From Roseateles saccharophilus (GTDB lineage: Bacteria; Pseudomonadota; Gammaproteobacteria; Burkholderiales; Burkholderiaceae_C), in NCBI RefSeq assembly GCF_004342485.1, contig NZ_SMBU01000003.1, positions 62,001 through 126,000 of the forward strand: a stretch of 64,000 bases of DNA. The letters run 5' to 3'. The notes below the pieces were generated by a model, which was given only the letters and a program-made list of their open reading frames with translations, had not been told where the DNA came from and did no database searches. Below, piece after piece: positions 29,602 to 37,664 of the stretch (positions are counted from its first letter, which is position 1; every line of letters begins with the position of its first letter). The translations under genes were made by a program, and so were the position numbers.

Positions 29602-30003
29602 ATGTTGCAACCCGCCTTCACGGTCACCCCGGCCGCCGCCAAGTTCATCCGCCGCATGGTGCGTTTCTCGGAGCATCCCGCCGGCGGTTTCCGCCTGACG
29701 GTCACGCCGGGCGGCTGCTCGGGCTACAGCGCCGAGTTCAGCGTCGAGCCCGCACCGCGGGCGGGCGACAGCGAGGTCCAGGTGGACGACGTCAGGCTCT
29801 ACCTGCCCGCCGAGAGCCGGCTCATGCTGGAGGGCGTCACGGTGGACTTCACCGAGACACCCACCTCGGCCGGCCTGAGCTTCGTGAACCCCAGGGCCGG
29901 CACCTGCGGCTGCTCCAGCTCGGCAGACGCCAGCCCACCGGCCGAGGCCAGCGTGGCCGTCAGTGCCATCGTGCGCAAAGCCGCCCGCCCAGCGGGCCAC
30001 TGA
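29602..30003 (+). CDS. A-type Fe-S carrier (NifIscA/HesB-like)
   Basis: A 133-residue A-type protein with the cysteines in TPGGCSGYSAEF and GTCGCSSSAD, resembling the NifIscA/HesB proteins found in nif operons. About 30 residues beyond the last cysteines form an Ala/Pro-rich tail. It is the third A-type carrier in the island, after the pair in the isc operon, and lies between fdxN and the helical-repeat gene. Confidence 0.85.
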   Translation: MLQPAFTVTPAAAKFIRRMVRFSEHPAGGFRLTVTPGGCSGYSAEFSVEPAPRAGDSEVQVDDVRLYLPAESRLMLEGVTVDFTETPTSAGLSFVNPRAGTCGCSSSADASPPAEASVAVSAIVRKAARPAGH

Positions 30004-30018
30004 CGGCAAGGACCGGTC

Positions 30019-30678
30019 ATGAGCCCCGCACGGCCGCCCGAAGAGGCAGAGCTCCCGCCTGGCGGGACAACGCGCAGCGCGAACGGGGCACCCACGCCTG
30101 CCGCCCCCGACTTCGACACCGCGGTGCTGGGTCATGGCCTGCCCGCCGAGGCCGAGGCCGCGCTGCGCGAGGCCGGCCTCGCCCAGGGCGACGCGGTGCG
30201 AGCCATGTCGGCGCTGATGCGTGCGAACCGCCTGGCACCGGCGCATCCGGCCGTGCTGATCGCCTTCTACCGGCACTACTTCTACGGCCACCGCCCGCGC
30301 CTGGCGCGGGCCGTGGCCCGCAAGGCCCTGGTCAGCGGCGCCCTTGCGCTGGGCCTGCCGCAGCTATGGCGCGACGTCCCCGACACCCCGCTGCCCGGCG
30401 CCCGCGACGACGCGGCCACCCGCTTCTACCTCTGGGTGCTCAAGGGCTATGCCTACCTGAGCCTGCGCCTGGGCGACGAGCGCGAAGCCCGGGCGGCGCT
30501 GGCCAAACTGCGCGCGCTGGATCCCGAAGATCGGGTCGGCGCCGCCGTCATCGAGGCGGCGCGGCAGCGACAGCAACGCAGCCTGCTGGCGGACGACGAC
30601 GACGCTGCCCCCGCGCTGGCGATCACCGGCGCGCAGGCCTGGCTGGCCCTCGACGCCGCGCTCGGGAGCGCGACATGA
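30019..30678 (+). CDS. Conserved nif-cluster protein, helical-repeat (TPR-like)
   Basis: A 219-residue protein I cannot name with certainty. The N-terminal 35 residues look disordered (Pro/Glu/Thr-rich). The rest is Ala/Leu-rich helix, with pairs such as LMRANRLAPAHPAVLIAFYRH and YAYLSLRLGDEREARAALAK that resemble tetratricopeptide repeats, suggesting a protein-interaction or assembly role. It lies 15 bp after the A-type gene and overlaps the LRV gene by 4 bp, an order known from other nifB operons. Confidence 0.65.
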   Translation: MSPARPPEEAELPPGGTTRSANGAPTPAAPDFDTAVLGHGLPAEAEAALREAGLAQGDAVRAMSALMRANRLAPAHPAVLIAFYRHYFYGHRPRLARAVARKALVSGALALGLPQLWRDVPDTPLPGARDDAATRFYLWVLKGYAYLSLRLGDEREARAALAKLRALDPEDRVGAAVIEAARQRQQRSLLADDDDAAPALAITGAQAWLALDAALGSAT

Positions 30679-31463
30679 ACACGGCCGCCACCTGGAACGA
30701 CATCCCGGCCGGGCATTGGCAGGGTGGCCCGCTCGACTGCGCCAGTTGCGAGCACCGCGATCTGTTGGCGCAGCAGGCCTGCGAGCCCGGCCGGGTCTGC
30801 ATGCAGGACGCCTATGCCCGGCGCGTCGACCGCTTCTTCGCGTGCCACCCTGGCCTGGCCGTGCAGCATCTTCAGCACGGTTACTTCGAGGTGCGCGCCA
30901 TCGCGGCCCGGCATGCCGACGTCTTTCACCTGCCAGGCCTCATCAACGACCCGGACGAGACCGTGCGACTGCAGCTGGCCCTGCGCCTGCCTCAGCGCCA
31001 GCTGCTGCGCCTGCGCGAGGACCCGCATCGCGAGGTGCGCATCCGCGTGGCGCAACGCCTGGCTCCCGAGCAGCTCGCACCCATGCTGCGCGATGCCGAC
31101 TATCAGGTCCGCGCGATGGTGGCGCGCCGCCTGCCCGCCGCACTGCTGCCGCTGCTCGCGCGGGACCCCGACGCCCAGGTGCGCCAGGAGGCGGCACGGC
31201 GGCTGGAGATGCCGGCACTGTGGGAGCTCGTCAACGACCGTGACCCCGACGTCAGGCGCACCGTCGCCCAGCGGCTGCCCGGGCCGCTGCTGGGCAGCTT
31301 TGCCCGCGATGCCGACCTGTTGGTGCGCTGGGAGGCGTCGGGTCGCGCCAGCGAAGACATCGTGGGCCTGTTCCTCGACGACCCCGACGGCGAGGTGCGC
31401 GAGCGCGCCGCGCAGCGCCGCCTGGAGCTCGGACGCCGCACCGAGGAGGCCTGCAATGGCTGA
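30675..31463 (+). CDS. 4Fe-4S leucine-rich-variant (LRV) repeat protein
   Basis: A 262-residue protein like the LRV protein of Azotobacter. An N-terminal Cys-rich part (DCASCEHRDLLAQQACEPGRVC, in short CASC and C-X6-C elements, plus FFACHPGL) probably binds a 4Fe-4S cluster. It is followed by about eight LRV repeats of some 24 residues (for example DPHREVRIRVAQRL, DPDAQVRQEAARRL, DPDVRRTVAQRL). The biochemical role is unknown; conserved linkage to nifB suggests cofactor assembly. It overlaps both neighbours by short ATG/stop overlaps. Confidence 0.85.
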   Translation: MNTAATWNDIPAGHWQGGPLDCASCEHRDLLAQQACEPGRVCMQDAYARRVDRFFACHPGLAVQHLQHGYFEVRAIAARHADVFHLPGLINDPDETVRLQLALRLPQRQLLRLREDPHREVRIRVAQRLAPEQLAPMLRDADYQVRAMVARRLPAALLPLLARDPDAQVRQEAARRLEMPALWELVNDRDPDVRRTVAQRLPGPLLGSFARDADLLVRWEASGRASEDIVGLFLDDPDGEVRERAAQRRLELGRRTEEACNG

Positions 31464-31791
31464 CATCGCCCGCGACGACGACGAGCTCGAGATTGCTGCG
31501 CCACCCCGCTTTCGCATGGGCGAACGCGTCGTGAGCCGCAGCGTCATCCGCAACGACGGCACCTACAACGGCAGAGACGTCGGCGAAGTGCTGGTGCACA
31601 AGGGCGAGGTTGGTTTCGTCACCTCCATCGGCACCTTCCTACAGCAGTTCTACATCTACGCCGTCGAGTTCATCGACAGCGGCCACCGCGTCGGCATGCG
31701 CGCCAAGGAGCTTTGCACGCTGGACCACCTGCCCGACGAGGTCCTTGCCCAGCTGGGCGACAAGGCCGCGCTGCTGCAGCGGCTGCGCTGA
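31456..31791 (+). CDS. nifZ: NifZ-domain protein, first copy
   Basis: A 111-residue NifZ-type protein, with RFRMGERVVSRSVIRNDGTY and the core GEVGFVTSIGTFLQQFYIYAVEF. NifZ acts as a chaperone-like factor in formation of the second P-cluster of MoFe protein. An acidic N-terminus (DIARDDDELE) precedes the domain. The ATG overlaps the LRV stop by 8 bp. A second, shorter NifZ homologue follows at once. Confidence 0.85.
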   Translation: MADIARDDDELEIAAPPRFRMGERVVSRSVIRNDGTYNGRDVGEVLVHKGEVGFVTSIGTFLQQFYIYAVEFIDSGHRVGMRAKELCTLDHLPDEVLAQLGDKAALLQRLR

Positions 31792-31808
31792 ACACCCGAG
31801 GAGAGGCC

Positions 31809-32078
31809 ATGCTCATCGAACCCGCCCTGCCGAAATTCCAATGGGGCCAGCCCGTCATCGCGGCCGTCGATCTTTACAACGACGGCAGTCACCCCGACGT
31901 TGCCGAGGACCAGCTGATGATCGTCGCCGGCGGCCCCGGCGAGATCGTCCAGGTGGGGCACCACGCCGAGGCCAACCTCGCGGTCTACATGGTGGACTTC
32001 GGACTGGCCGTGATCGGCTGCCTGGAGCACGAGATCCTGCCCGAAGGTAGCGCCCTGACCGAAGAGGCCGGCACATGA
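31809..32078 (+). CDS. NifZ-domain protein, second copy
   Basis: An 89-residue protein with the NifZ fold features (FQWGQPVIAAVDLYNDGSHP, GGPGEIVQVGHHAEANLAVYMVDF). It is more divergent than the first copy and lacks its N-terminal extension. Tandem nifZ genes occur in several nif clusters. It starts after GAGGAGAGG, 17 bp past the first nifZ, and overlaps the DUF3024 gene by 4 bp. Confidence 0.8.
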   Translation: MLIEPALPKFQWGQPVIAAVDLYNDGSHPDVAEDQLMIVAGGPGEIVQVGHHAEANLAVYMVDFGLAVIGCLEHEILPEGSALTEEAGT

Positions 32079-32422
32079 ACACCGGGCACGGCCTGACGCA
32101 GGCCCACGATGGCGGTGCCGTGCTGTCGCTGGACGCCGCCCGTATCGAGCGGGCGCTGGATCAGCGCAGCCGCTACAGGTATGTACGCCCCTACCTGGCC
32201 CGTGAGGGCGACGGCTGGAAGATCGTCAGCCCCAACTGCTCGCGCAATGTCGATCCGCAGGGCGGCGAGATCGACATCGCCTGGCTCGTGCCCCACGACG
32301 CCGGCTGGCTGCTGTTCGCCCGCGACCATGCCCAGGGCGGCTGGCGCCTGAACCGGCAGGGGCCGCTGACCAAGTTGCTGGCCCTGCTGTGCGCCGACCC
32401 GGCGAGAGAGTTCTGGCAATGA
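32075..32422 (+). CDS. DUF3024-like nif-operon protein
   Basis: A 115-residue protein with a short basic/aromatic core (RIERALDQRSRYRYVRPYLA, then GWKIVSPNCSRNVDPQGGEI) that resembles DUF3024 proteins. A single conserved-looking Cys lies in SPNCSRNV. No catalytic motif is seen. Four-base overlaps on both sides (nifZ copy 2 and nifS) show that it is an integral part of the operon. Confidence 0.65.
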   Translation: MNTGHGLTQAHDGGAVLSLDAARIERALDQRSRYRYVRPYLAREGDGWKIVSPNCSRNVDPQGGEIDIAWLVPHDAGWLLFARDHAQGGWRLNRQGPLTKLLALLCADPAREFWQ

Positions 32423-33573
32423 TCTACCTGGACCACAACGCCACCACGCGGCCCTGCCCCGAGGCCATTGAGGAGATGCAAGACGCGCTGCGTACCCTCT
32501 GGGCCAACCCCTCGTCCACCCACACCGCGGGCCAGGCCGCCCGCGGGGCGCTGGCCGATGCCCGCACCCGCGTTGCCCGCTTCCTGGGTTGCCAGGGCAC
32601 GGAGCTGGTTTTCACCAGCGGCGCCACCGAGGCCAACCACATGGCCGTCCTGGGCGGCCTCGCGTTGGGCCGCACTCGCGGCCGCACGCGGCTGGTGCTG
32701 AGCTGCATCGAACACCCCGCCATGCTGGCGCTGGCCCAGCGGCTGCGCGCCGAGGGCACGATCGTGGATCTGATCCCGGTGCAGGCCGACGGCAGCCTTG
32801 ACCTGGCCGCCGCCGAGCGCCTCATCGGCGCGGACGTGGCCCTCGTCAGCGTGATGGGTGCAAACAACGAGACCGGCGTCTGCATGCCGCTGGCGGCGCT
32901 TGAGCAGCTGGCGCACGCTGTGGGCGCGCTGATGCACGTGGACGCGACCCAGCTCGCCGGCCGGAGCGAGCAGCGCTTCGACGCCTCGGGTGCCGACCTC
33001 TGGTCCATCTCGGCCCACAAGCTGCACGGCCCCAAGGGCGTCGGGGCCCTCGTCGTGCGCAAGGGCCTGAGCCTGCCTGCGCTGCTGTGCGGCCGGCAGG
33101 AGCGCCAGCGCCGCGGCGGCACCGAGAACCTGCCGGGCATCCTCGGCTTCGCGGCGGCAGCCGAGCGCGCTTCGCTCACGCTGGCCGCCGACCTGCTGCA
33201 CCTGCAGGACCTGCAGGCGCGGCTGGAACGCGGGCTGCTGGCCCTGTCGCCACAGGTGCAGGTCTACGGGCGAAGCTGCCAGCGCCTGCCCAACACCAGT
33301 TGCCTGCGCTTCGGCCTGCTGGATGCCGACCGGGTGCTCGCGCGACTGGAGCGCGCCGGCGTACTGGCCTCGTCCGGCGCCGCCTGCAGCGCGGGCGGCA
33401 CCCAGCCTTCGCATGTGCTGCTGGCCATGGGCGAGAGCCCCGAGCGCGCCAAGGCCGCCATCCGCCTCTCGACCGGCCGCGACACCCGCGCCGAGGACAT
33501 CGAGCAGGTCATTGCGGCCGTGACCGGCGCCCTGCTGCCGCTGCTCGCCGACGAAGCCCTGGCCGCCGCCTGA
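32419..33573 (+). CDS. nifS: Cysteine desulfurase NifS
   Basis: A 384-residue NifS-type desulfurase. It begins MIYLDHNATTRPCPEAIEEM, has the PLP lysine in SISAHKLHGPKG (around residue 202) and the catalytic cysteine in SSGAACSAGGTQPSH (around 325). It is shorter and clearly different from the IscS at 12994, and supplies sulfur for nitrogenase clusters. The start overlaps the preceding stop by 4 bp. Two complete desulfurases in one nif island with no NifU is unusual. Confidence 0.92.
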   Translation: MIYLDHNATTRPCPEAIEEMQDALRTLWANPSSTHTAGQAARGALADARTRVARFLGCQGTELVFTSGATEANHMAVLGGLALGRTRGRTRLVLSCIEHPAMLALAQRLRAEGTIVDLIPVQADGSLDLAAAERLIGADVALVSVMGANNETGVCMPLAALEQLAHAVGALMHVDATQLAGRSEQRFDASGADLWSISAHKLHGPKGVGALVVRKGLSLPALLCGRQERQRRGGTENLPGILGFAAAAERASLTLAADLLHLQDLQARLERGLLALSPQVQVYGRSCQRLPNTSCLRFGLLDADRVLARLERAGVLASSGAACSAGGTQPSHVLLAMGESPERAKAAIRLSTGRDTRAEDIEQVIAAVTGALLPLLADEALAAA

Positions 33574-33597
33574 ACGAACCCACCCACGGAGCCCCGC

Positions 33598-33816
33598 ATG
33601 AAAGTCATGATCCGCAAGAGTGCTGCAGGCGTGCTCAGCGCCTATGTGCCGAAGAAGGACCTCGAGGAACCCATCGTCGCCCAGGAGAAGCCGGGGCTTT
33701 GGGGCGGCAGCGTCACGCTGGCCAACGGCTGGCAGCTGGCCCTGCCCGAGATGGCCGCCGGCACCGGCCTGCCCATCACCGTCGAGGCCCGGCGACTGGC
33801 CGGCGGGAGCGACTGA
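33598..33816 (+). CDS. nifT: NifT/FixU protein
   Basis: A 72-residue NifT (FixU), a small protein conserved in nif clusters whose function is unresolved. The family core KVMIRKSAAGVLSAYVPKKD and KPGLWGGSVTLANGWQLALP is complete. It lies 24 bp after nifS, behind ACGGAGCC. Its stop codon overlaps the next ATG. Confidence 0.93.
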   Translation: MKVMIRKSAAGVLSAYVPKKDLEEPIVAQEKPGLWGGSVTLANGWQLALPEMAAGTGLPITVEARRLAGGSD

Positions 33817-34076
33817 TGTCGGCCCCGTTCAACGCCGAGCAGCTCGCCGAGGCGCTGCGCCTGGCCGAGACGGCCAGCTCCGCGCGCGAGGCGGCCTCGC
33901 TGTTGCGCCAGCGCTTCGCGGCGCTGCGCGTCGTCGTCGTCGACGCCTTCGACATGCGCGGCGAAGTGCCCGCCGCGCAGGGAGCGCAGCGACGCCTCTA
34001 CCTCGGCGCCAGCGACGGCCATTGCTGGTCCGTCACGGCCGACCCCGCCCAGGCGGCCGGCCTCTTCCTCGCCTGA
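33816..34076 (+). CDS. Small nif-operon protein of unknown function
   Basis: An 86-residue protein. An N-terminal helical half (FNAEQLAEALRLAETASSAR, followed by EAASLLRQRF) precedes a strand-rich half (LRVVVVDAFDMRGEVP, RRLYLGASDGHCW). It resembles small unnamed proteins encoded near nifT in other nif clusters, possibly the DUF6129 type, but I am not certain. It overlaps the nifT stop by 1 bp and is followed 3 bp later by the DegT-like gene. Confidence 0.55.
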   Translation: MSAPFNAEQLAEALRLAETASSAREAASLLRQRFAALRVVVVDAFDMRGEVPAAQGAQRRLYLGASDGHCWSVTADPAQAAGLFLA

Positions 34077-34079
34077 GCG

Positions 34080-35279
34080 ATGGACACCACCCTCACCGCT
34101 CAGGAGGGCAACGAAGCCGACGACTTCGACTTGCCCGACGACTGGTTGCGCCTGTGCGACCCCGACCTCAGCGGCGTCGAGCTGCAGTTGGTACAGGCGG
34201 CGCTGGAGGAGCCCCAGCTGTCCTGCGGCCGCATGGTGCAGCACTTCGAGCAGGGCTTTGCCCGGCACCATGGCCGCCGCCACGGCATTGCGGTGGCTAG
34301 CGGCACCATCGCCACCTGGCTGCTGCTGCGCGCGCTGGGCATAGGCCCGGGCGACGAGGTGGTGGCCTCGCCCTATGGCTGGCACCAGGTCGGCCATGCG
34401 GTCACGCTGACCGGCGCGCGGCTGGTATTCGCCGACATCAACTACTGGTCCGGCTGCCTGGACCCGGTGCGCGCCGCGGGCCAGATCGGGCCGGCCACCA
34501 AGGCCCTGCTGGTGGGCAATGTCAACGGCCACCCGGCCGACTGGGGCGCCTTCGAGACGCTGGCCACTGAGCGCGGCCTGGCCCTACTGGAGGACTCGAC
34601 CGAGGCCATCGGCTCGCGCTGGCGCGGGCGGCTTGTCGGCAGCTTCGGCCGGGCCAGCGTGTTCGACTTCTCCCAGCCCTCGGCCCTGTGCTGCGGCGAG
34701 GGCGGCATGGTGCTGACGGACGACGACGCACTGGCCGCCGAGCTGCGCTATCTGCGCGCCCGCTCGCTGAAGGACCGACGCTCGGTGTCGGTCGGCTCGC
34801 GCGTGCCGCTGCAGGCCGCGATGAGCGAACTCACCGCGGCCGTCGCCGCCGGCCAGCTCGCCCGCCTGCCCGAGATCCTGGCGCGGCGCCTGCAGGTGGC
34901 CGGCTACTACCTGGCCCAGATGCAGACCTTCGAGGGCATCAAGCCGCCCTATGTCGCCCCGGACGTCGATGAGGTGCACTGGATGGTCTACACGGTGCAC
35001 CTGGGCAAACGCTTCACCGCCAGCGCCTGCGACGAAATCATCGAGGACATGGCCGACGACTCCATCGAGGCCGTCATGTACTGCCAGCCCCTGCACCAGC
35101 AGTTCCACTATGTGCAGCAGGGCTGGCGGCGCGGCCAGTTCCCGCTCGTCGAGCGCATCGCCGACCGCGCGGTCGCCCTGCCCTTCCACGGCCATCTGCA
35201 GCCCGACCACGTCCGCTTCATCGTCAAGACGATGAAGGACAGCTCCGTCAACGTCGGCGCTGGCGCCGCCATCTATTGA
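34080..35279 (+). CDS. DegT/DnrJ/EryC1/StrS-family protein without the PLP lysine
   Basis: A 399-residue fold-type I PLP-family protein. The family pattern is clear: SCGRMVQHFEQGFARHHGRR, VASGTIATWLLLRALGIGPG, DEVVASPYGWHQVGHAVTLT and LALLEDSTEAIGSRW. Where active DegT enzymes have the Schiff-base lysine before the GEGG motif (S-x-x-x-K-x-x-x-x-GEGG), this one reads FDFSQPSALCCGEGGMV with no lysine. Ordinary transamination is therefore unlikely; a non-transaminating or structural role is possible. It sits in the nifT-distal part of the nifB operon, before a SIR2-like gene. Confidence 0.75.
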   Translation: MDTTLTAQEGNEADDFDLPDDWLRLCDPDLSGVELQLVQAALEEPQLSCGRMVQHFEQGFARHHGRRHGIAVASGTIATWLLLRALGIGPGDEVVASPYGWHQVGHAVTLTGARLVFADINYWSGCLDPVRAAGQIGPATKALLVGNVNGHPADWGAFETLATERGLALLEDSTEAIGSRWRGRLVGSFGRASVFDFSQPSALCCGEGGMVLTDDDALAAELRYLRARSLKDRRSVSVGSRVPLQAAMSELTAAVAAGQLARLPEILARRLQVAGYYLAQMQTFEGIKPPYVAPDVDEVHWMVYTVHLGKRFTASACDEIIEDMADDSIEAVMYCQPLHQQFHYVQQGWRRGQFPLVERIADRAVALPFHGHLQPDHVRFIVKTMKDSSVNVGAGAAIY

Positions 35280-35284
35280 TCGCC

Positions 35285-36121
35285 ATGAACCTCAGCACCC
35301 TGCCCCATCTTCCCGAAGCGGTCAGCCTCGGCCTGCGCTCCGGGCGCCTGGCCCCCTATCTCGGGCCGTGCCTGCTCGCCCTGTGCAATGACGCGGCCGT
35401 GCCGGCCGACCCACCTGCCCTGGCCGCCCATCTCAGCGGCAGGAGCTCGGTGCCCGGCAAGATCCGCCTGCGCGTCACGGCCGTCGCGCAGTTCATCGAG
35501 AACTTCAAGCACCGCAAGACCCTGGTGGGGCTGATGGACGAGGCCTTCGCCGCCACGCCCACGCCGTCGCCCCTGCACCGCTGGCTGGCAGGCCTGCCCG
35601 CGCCCCTCATCGTCGACACCTGGTACGACGACACGCTGCGCCACGCCCTTGCTGCGCGCCGCGACTGGGCCGAAGTGCAGGGCCTCTCGCAGAGCGAGCA
35701 CTTTGGCGCATGGACGGGCTGGTACGGCGCCGACGGCGCCCTGGCCCCCGATCCGCTCGAGGCGCCCACCGTCCTCTACAAGCCCTGGGGCAGCCGCCGT
35801 CCGGGCAGCAACTATCTCGTGTCGGACACCGACTTCGTCGAGGTGCTCACCGAGATCGACATCCAGACGCCCATCCCCGAGCTCGTGCAGCGCCGCCGCA
35901 GCGACCTCGGCTTCGTCTTCCTGGGCTGCCGCTTCAACGACCAGTTGCCGCGCGCCTTCGCGCGGCAGATCCTCAAACGCTCCGGCGGCCCGCACTTCGC
36001 AGTGCTGCCCGACGAGCCCACGCGCATGGAGGCCCGCTTCCTGGAGGAGCAGGGCATCACGCGCATCGCCCAGCCACTGGCCGAAGTGGCGGAAAGCCTG
36101 ACCGCCACCGCCGACGCCTGA
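35285..36121 (+). CDS. SIR2-like family protein
   Basis: A 278-residue protein with the outline of the SIR2_2 family: an N-terminal GRLAPYLGPCLLALC where NAD-binding GAGxS would be expected, a mid-region LPAPLIVDTWYDDTLRHALA resembling the T-N-Y/F-D segment, and a C-terminal LGFVFLGCRFNDQLPRAFAR. The GAGxS and TNYD signatures are degenerate, so NAD hydrolysis or deacetylation is doubtful. The ATG 35285 is preferred over a TTG 9 bp upstream. Its neighbours are the DegT-like gene and a ferredoxin gene. Confidence 0.65.
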   Translation: MNLSTLPHLPEAVSLGLRSGRLAPYLGPCLLALCNDAAVPADPPALAAHLSGRSSVPGKIRLRVTAVAQFIENFKHRKTLVGLMDEAFAATPTPSPLHRWLAGLPAPLIVDTWYDDTLRHALAARRDWAEVQGLSQSEHFGAWTGWYGADGALAPDPLEAPTVLYKPWGSRRPGSNYLVSDTDFVEVLTEIDIQTPIPELVQRRRSDLGFVFLGCRFNDQLPRAFARQILKRSGGPHFAVLPDEPTRMEARFLEEQGITRIAQPLAEVAESLTATADA

Positions 36122-36147
36122 GCCTCAACCCACCCTGGAGAAACATC

Positions 36148-36453
36148 ATGCCCACCCTGACCCTGAAGCCCTCCGGCAAGACCCTGGAGCTGCCGGCCGG
36201 CACCCAGTTGCTCAAGGCCATCCTCGACGCCGGCGAGCAGCTCATCAGCAAATGCGGCGGCCAGGCGAGCTGCGGCGCCTGCCACATCTTCGTGACCGAG
36301 GGCCGCAAGGGCGTGTCCCGGCTTACGCCGGCCGAGAACGCCAAGCTCGACACGCTGGTGGGCGTCAGCAGCAAGTCGCGCCTGGCCTGCCAGGCCAACT
36401 TCCTCGGCACCGAGAATGTGACCATAGAACTGCTGGGCGCGCTGAGCGGCTGA
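36148..36453 (+). CDS. [2Fe-2S] plant-type ferredoxin of the nif cluster
   Basis: A 101-residue plant/adrenodoxin-type ferredoxin. The ligand motif C-X5-C-X2-C is in SKCGGQASCGACHIFV, and the fourth Cys is in RLACQANFLG. It is distinct from the isc fdx. It probably serves as electron donor to a nitrogenase-related reaction or to the neighbouring amine oxidase. It is preceded by CCTGGAGAAAC; the amine oxidase gene starts 3 bp after its stop. Confidence 0.85.
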   Translation: MPTLTLKPSGKTLELPAGTQLLKAILDAGEQLISKCGGQASCGACHIFVTEGRKGVSRLTPAENAKLDTLVGVSSKSRLACQANFLGTENVTIELLGALSG

Positions 36454-36456
36454 GCC

Positions 36457-37614
36457 ATGCTCGACGTCGCCATCATCGGCGGCGGCGTCTGCGGTCTGGC
36501 TCTTGCACACAGCCTGCAGGCGCGCGGCCTGGACTGGGCGCTGTACGAAGGGCGTGACCGCCTCGGCGGCCGCGTGCTCACGGTCCGCGGCGAGAACGGA
36601 GCCGCGCTGGACCTCGGCGCCACGTGGTTCTGGCCCGCCACCCAGCCCGCCATCACGCAGCTGGTGGCCGACCTCGGCCTGCCGACACTGGCACAGCCGG
36701 ACGATGGCCGGGTGCTGCTGCTCGACGATGCCACGCGCCCGCCCGAGGCCCACGGCTACGACGCCGCGACGGGCCGGGTCGCCGCCGGCCAGGCGCCAGA
36801 GCCCGGCAGCCTGCACGGCGGCGCGCGTCGTCTGGCGGGCGGCATGCAGGCCCTGGTGGACGCGCTGGCCGCCCGCCTTCCGGCGGAGCGCCTGCACTTC
36901 GGCCACCGACTGCGCCGACTGCAGGACCTGGAGCCCGCCGTGGCTCTGCGCCTCGATGCCGGGCCGCCCGCCGGCCTCGAGCTGAAGGCCCGACGCGTCG
37001 TGCTGGCCCTGCCGCCGCGCCTGGCCCTCGAACAGGTCGAGCTCAGCCCGCCCCTGCCCGCGGCGGTCCAGGCCGCGATGCGCCTGACCCCCACCTGGAT
37101 GGCCCACGCCGCCAAGGCCGCCGTGCCCTGCCGTGAAGCACTGTGGCGCACCCAGGGCTTGAGCGGCGACGCCTGGGTCACGCATGCGCAGGCGGTGCTG
37201 GCCGAGGTCTACGACGCGGGCGATACCGCCTCCGCTGCGCTGGCCGGCTTCGTCGCCCTGCCGGCCGAGCAGCGGCCGGCCTTCGAGCGCAGCATGCCGC
37301 TGCTGCTGCACAGCCAGCTCGCCATGCTATTTGGCTCCGACCTCCAGCCGCTGGGCGCGCACTGGCGGGACTGGGCCCGGGACGAGCTGTGCTGCAGCCG
37401 CCTCGACCGCGAGGAGGATGGCCGCGGCCGCCACCCCGGCCAAGGGGGGCCAGAACAAGGCGCGCTGCTGCGCGAGCCGCTCTGGGACGGGCGGCTCTGG
37501 CTGGGCGGCAGCGAGACGGCACGGCTGGCCGCGGGCTATCTCGAAGGCGCACTGCGCACGGCGGGCCGGCTGCGCGTCGAACTGGGCCGGAACCAGGCGG
37601 CAAACCAGGCATGA
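36457..37614 (+). CDS. FAD-dependent amine oxidase-like protein
   Basis: A 385-residue flavoprotein with an N-terminal Rossmann motif IIGGGVCGLALAHSL and the second FAD-contact YEGRDRLGGRVLTVR, typical of the flavin amine oxidase superfamily. The C-terminal WLGGSETARLAAGYLEGAL matches the family's FAD-binding end. It is shorter than monoamine oxidases (about 450-500). The substrate is unknown; its place after the DegT-like, SIR2-like and ferredoxin genes suggests a common pathway. It is the last gene before the ModE-box-controlled mod operon. Confidence 0.75.
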   Translation: MLDVAIIGGGVCGLALAHSLQARGLDWALYEGRDRLGGRVLTVRGENGAALDLGATWFWPATQPAITQLVADLGLPTLAQPDDGRVLLLDDATRPPEAHGYDAATGRVAAGQAPEPGSLHGGARRLAGGMQALVDALAARLPAERLHFGHRLRRLQDLEPAVALRLDAGPPAGLELKARRVVLALPPRLALEQVELSPPLPAAVQAAMRLTPTWMAHAAKAAVPCREALWRTQGLSGDAWVTHAQAVLAEVYDAGDTASAALAGFVALPAEQRPAFERSMPLLLHSQLAMLFGSDLQPLGAHWRDWARDELCCSRLDREEDGRGRHPGQGGPEQGALLREPLWDGRLWLGGSETARLAAGYLEGALRTAGRLRVELGRNQAANQA

Positions 37615-37631
37615 ACCCTGCAATCCACTGA

Positions 37632-37655
37632 CGTGAGGTAGATCGCTACATCACG
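37632..37655. promoter_or_regulatory. ModE-type operator upstream of modB
   Basis: CGTGAGGT and ACATCACG are separated by 8 bp. The same arrangement (CGTGATGT-N8-ACATCACG) stands at 41318-41341, in front of modD and the divergent molybdopterin-domain gene. The pair defines a likely molybdate-responsive operator, CGTGAKGT-N8-ACATCACG. Confidence 0.7.
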
Positions 37656-37664
37656 TTTGTCCGG

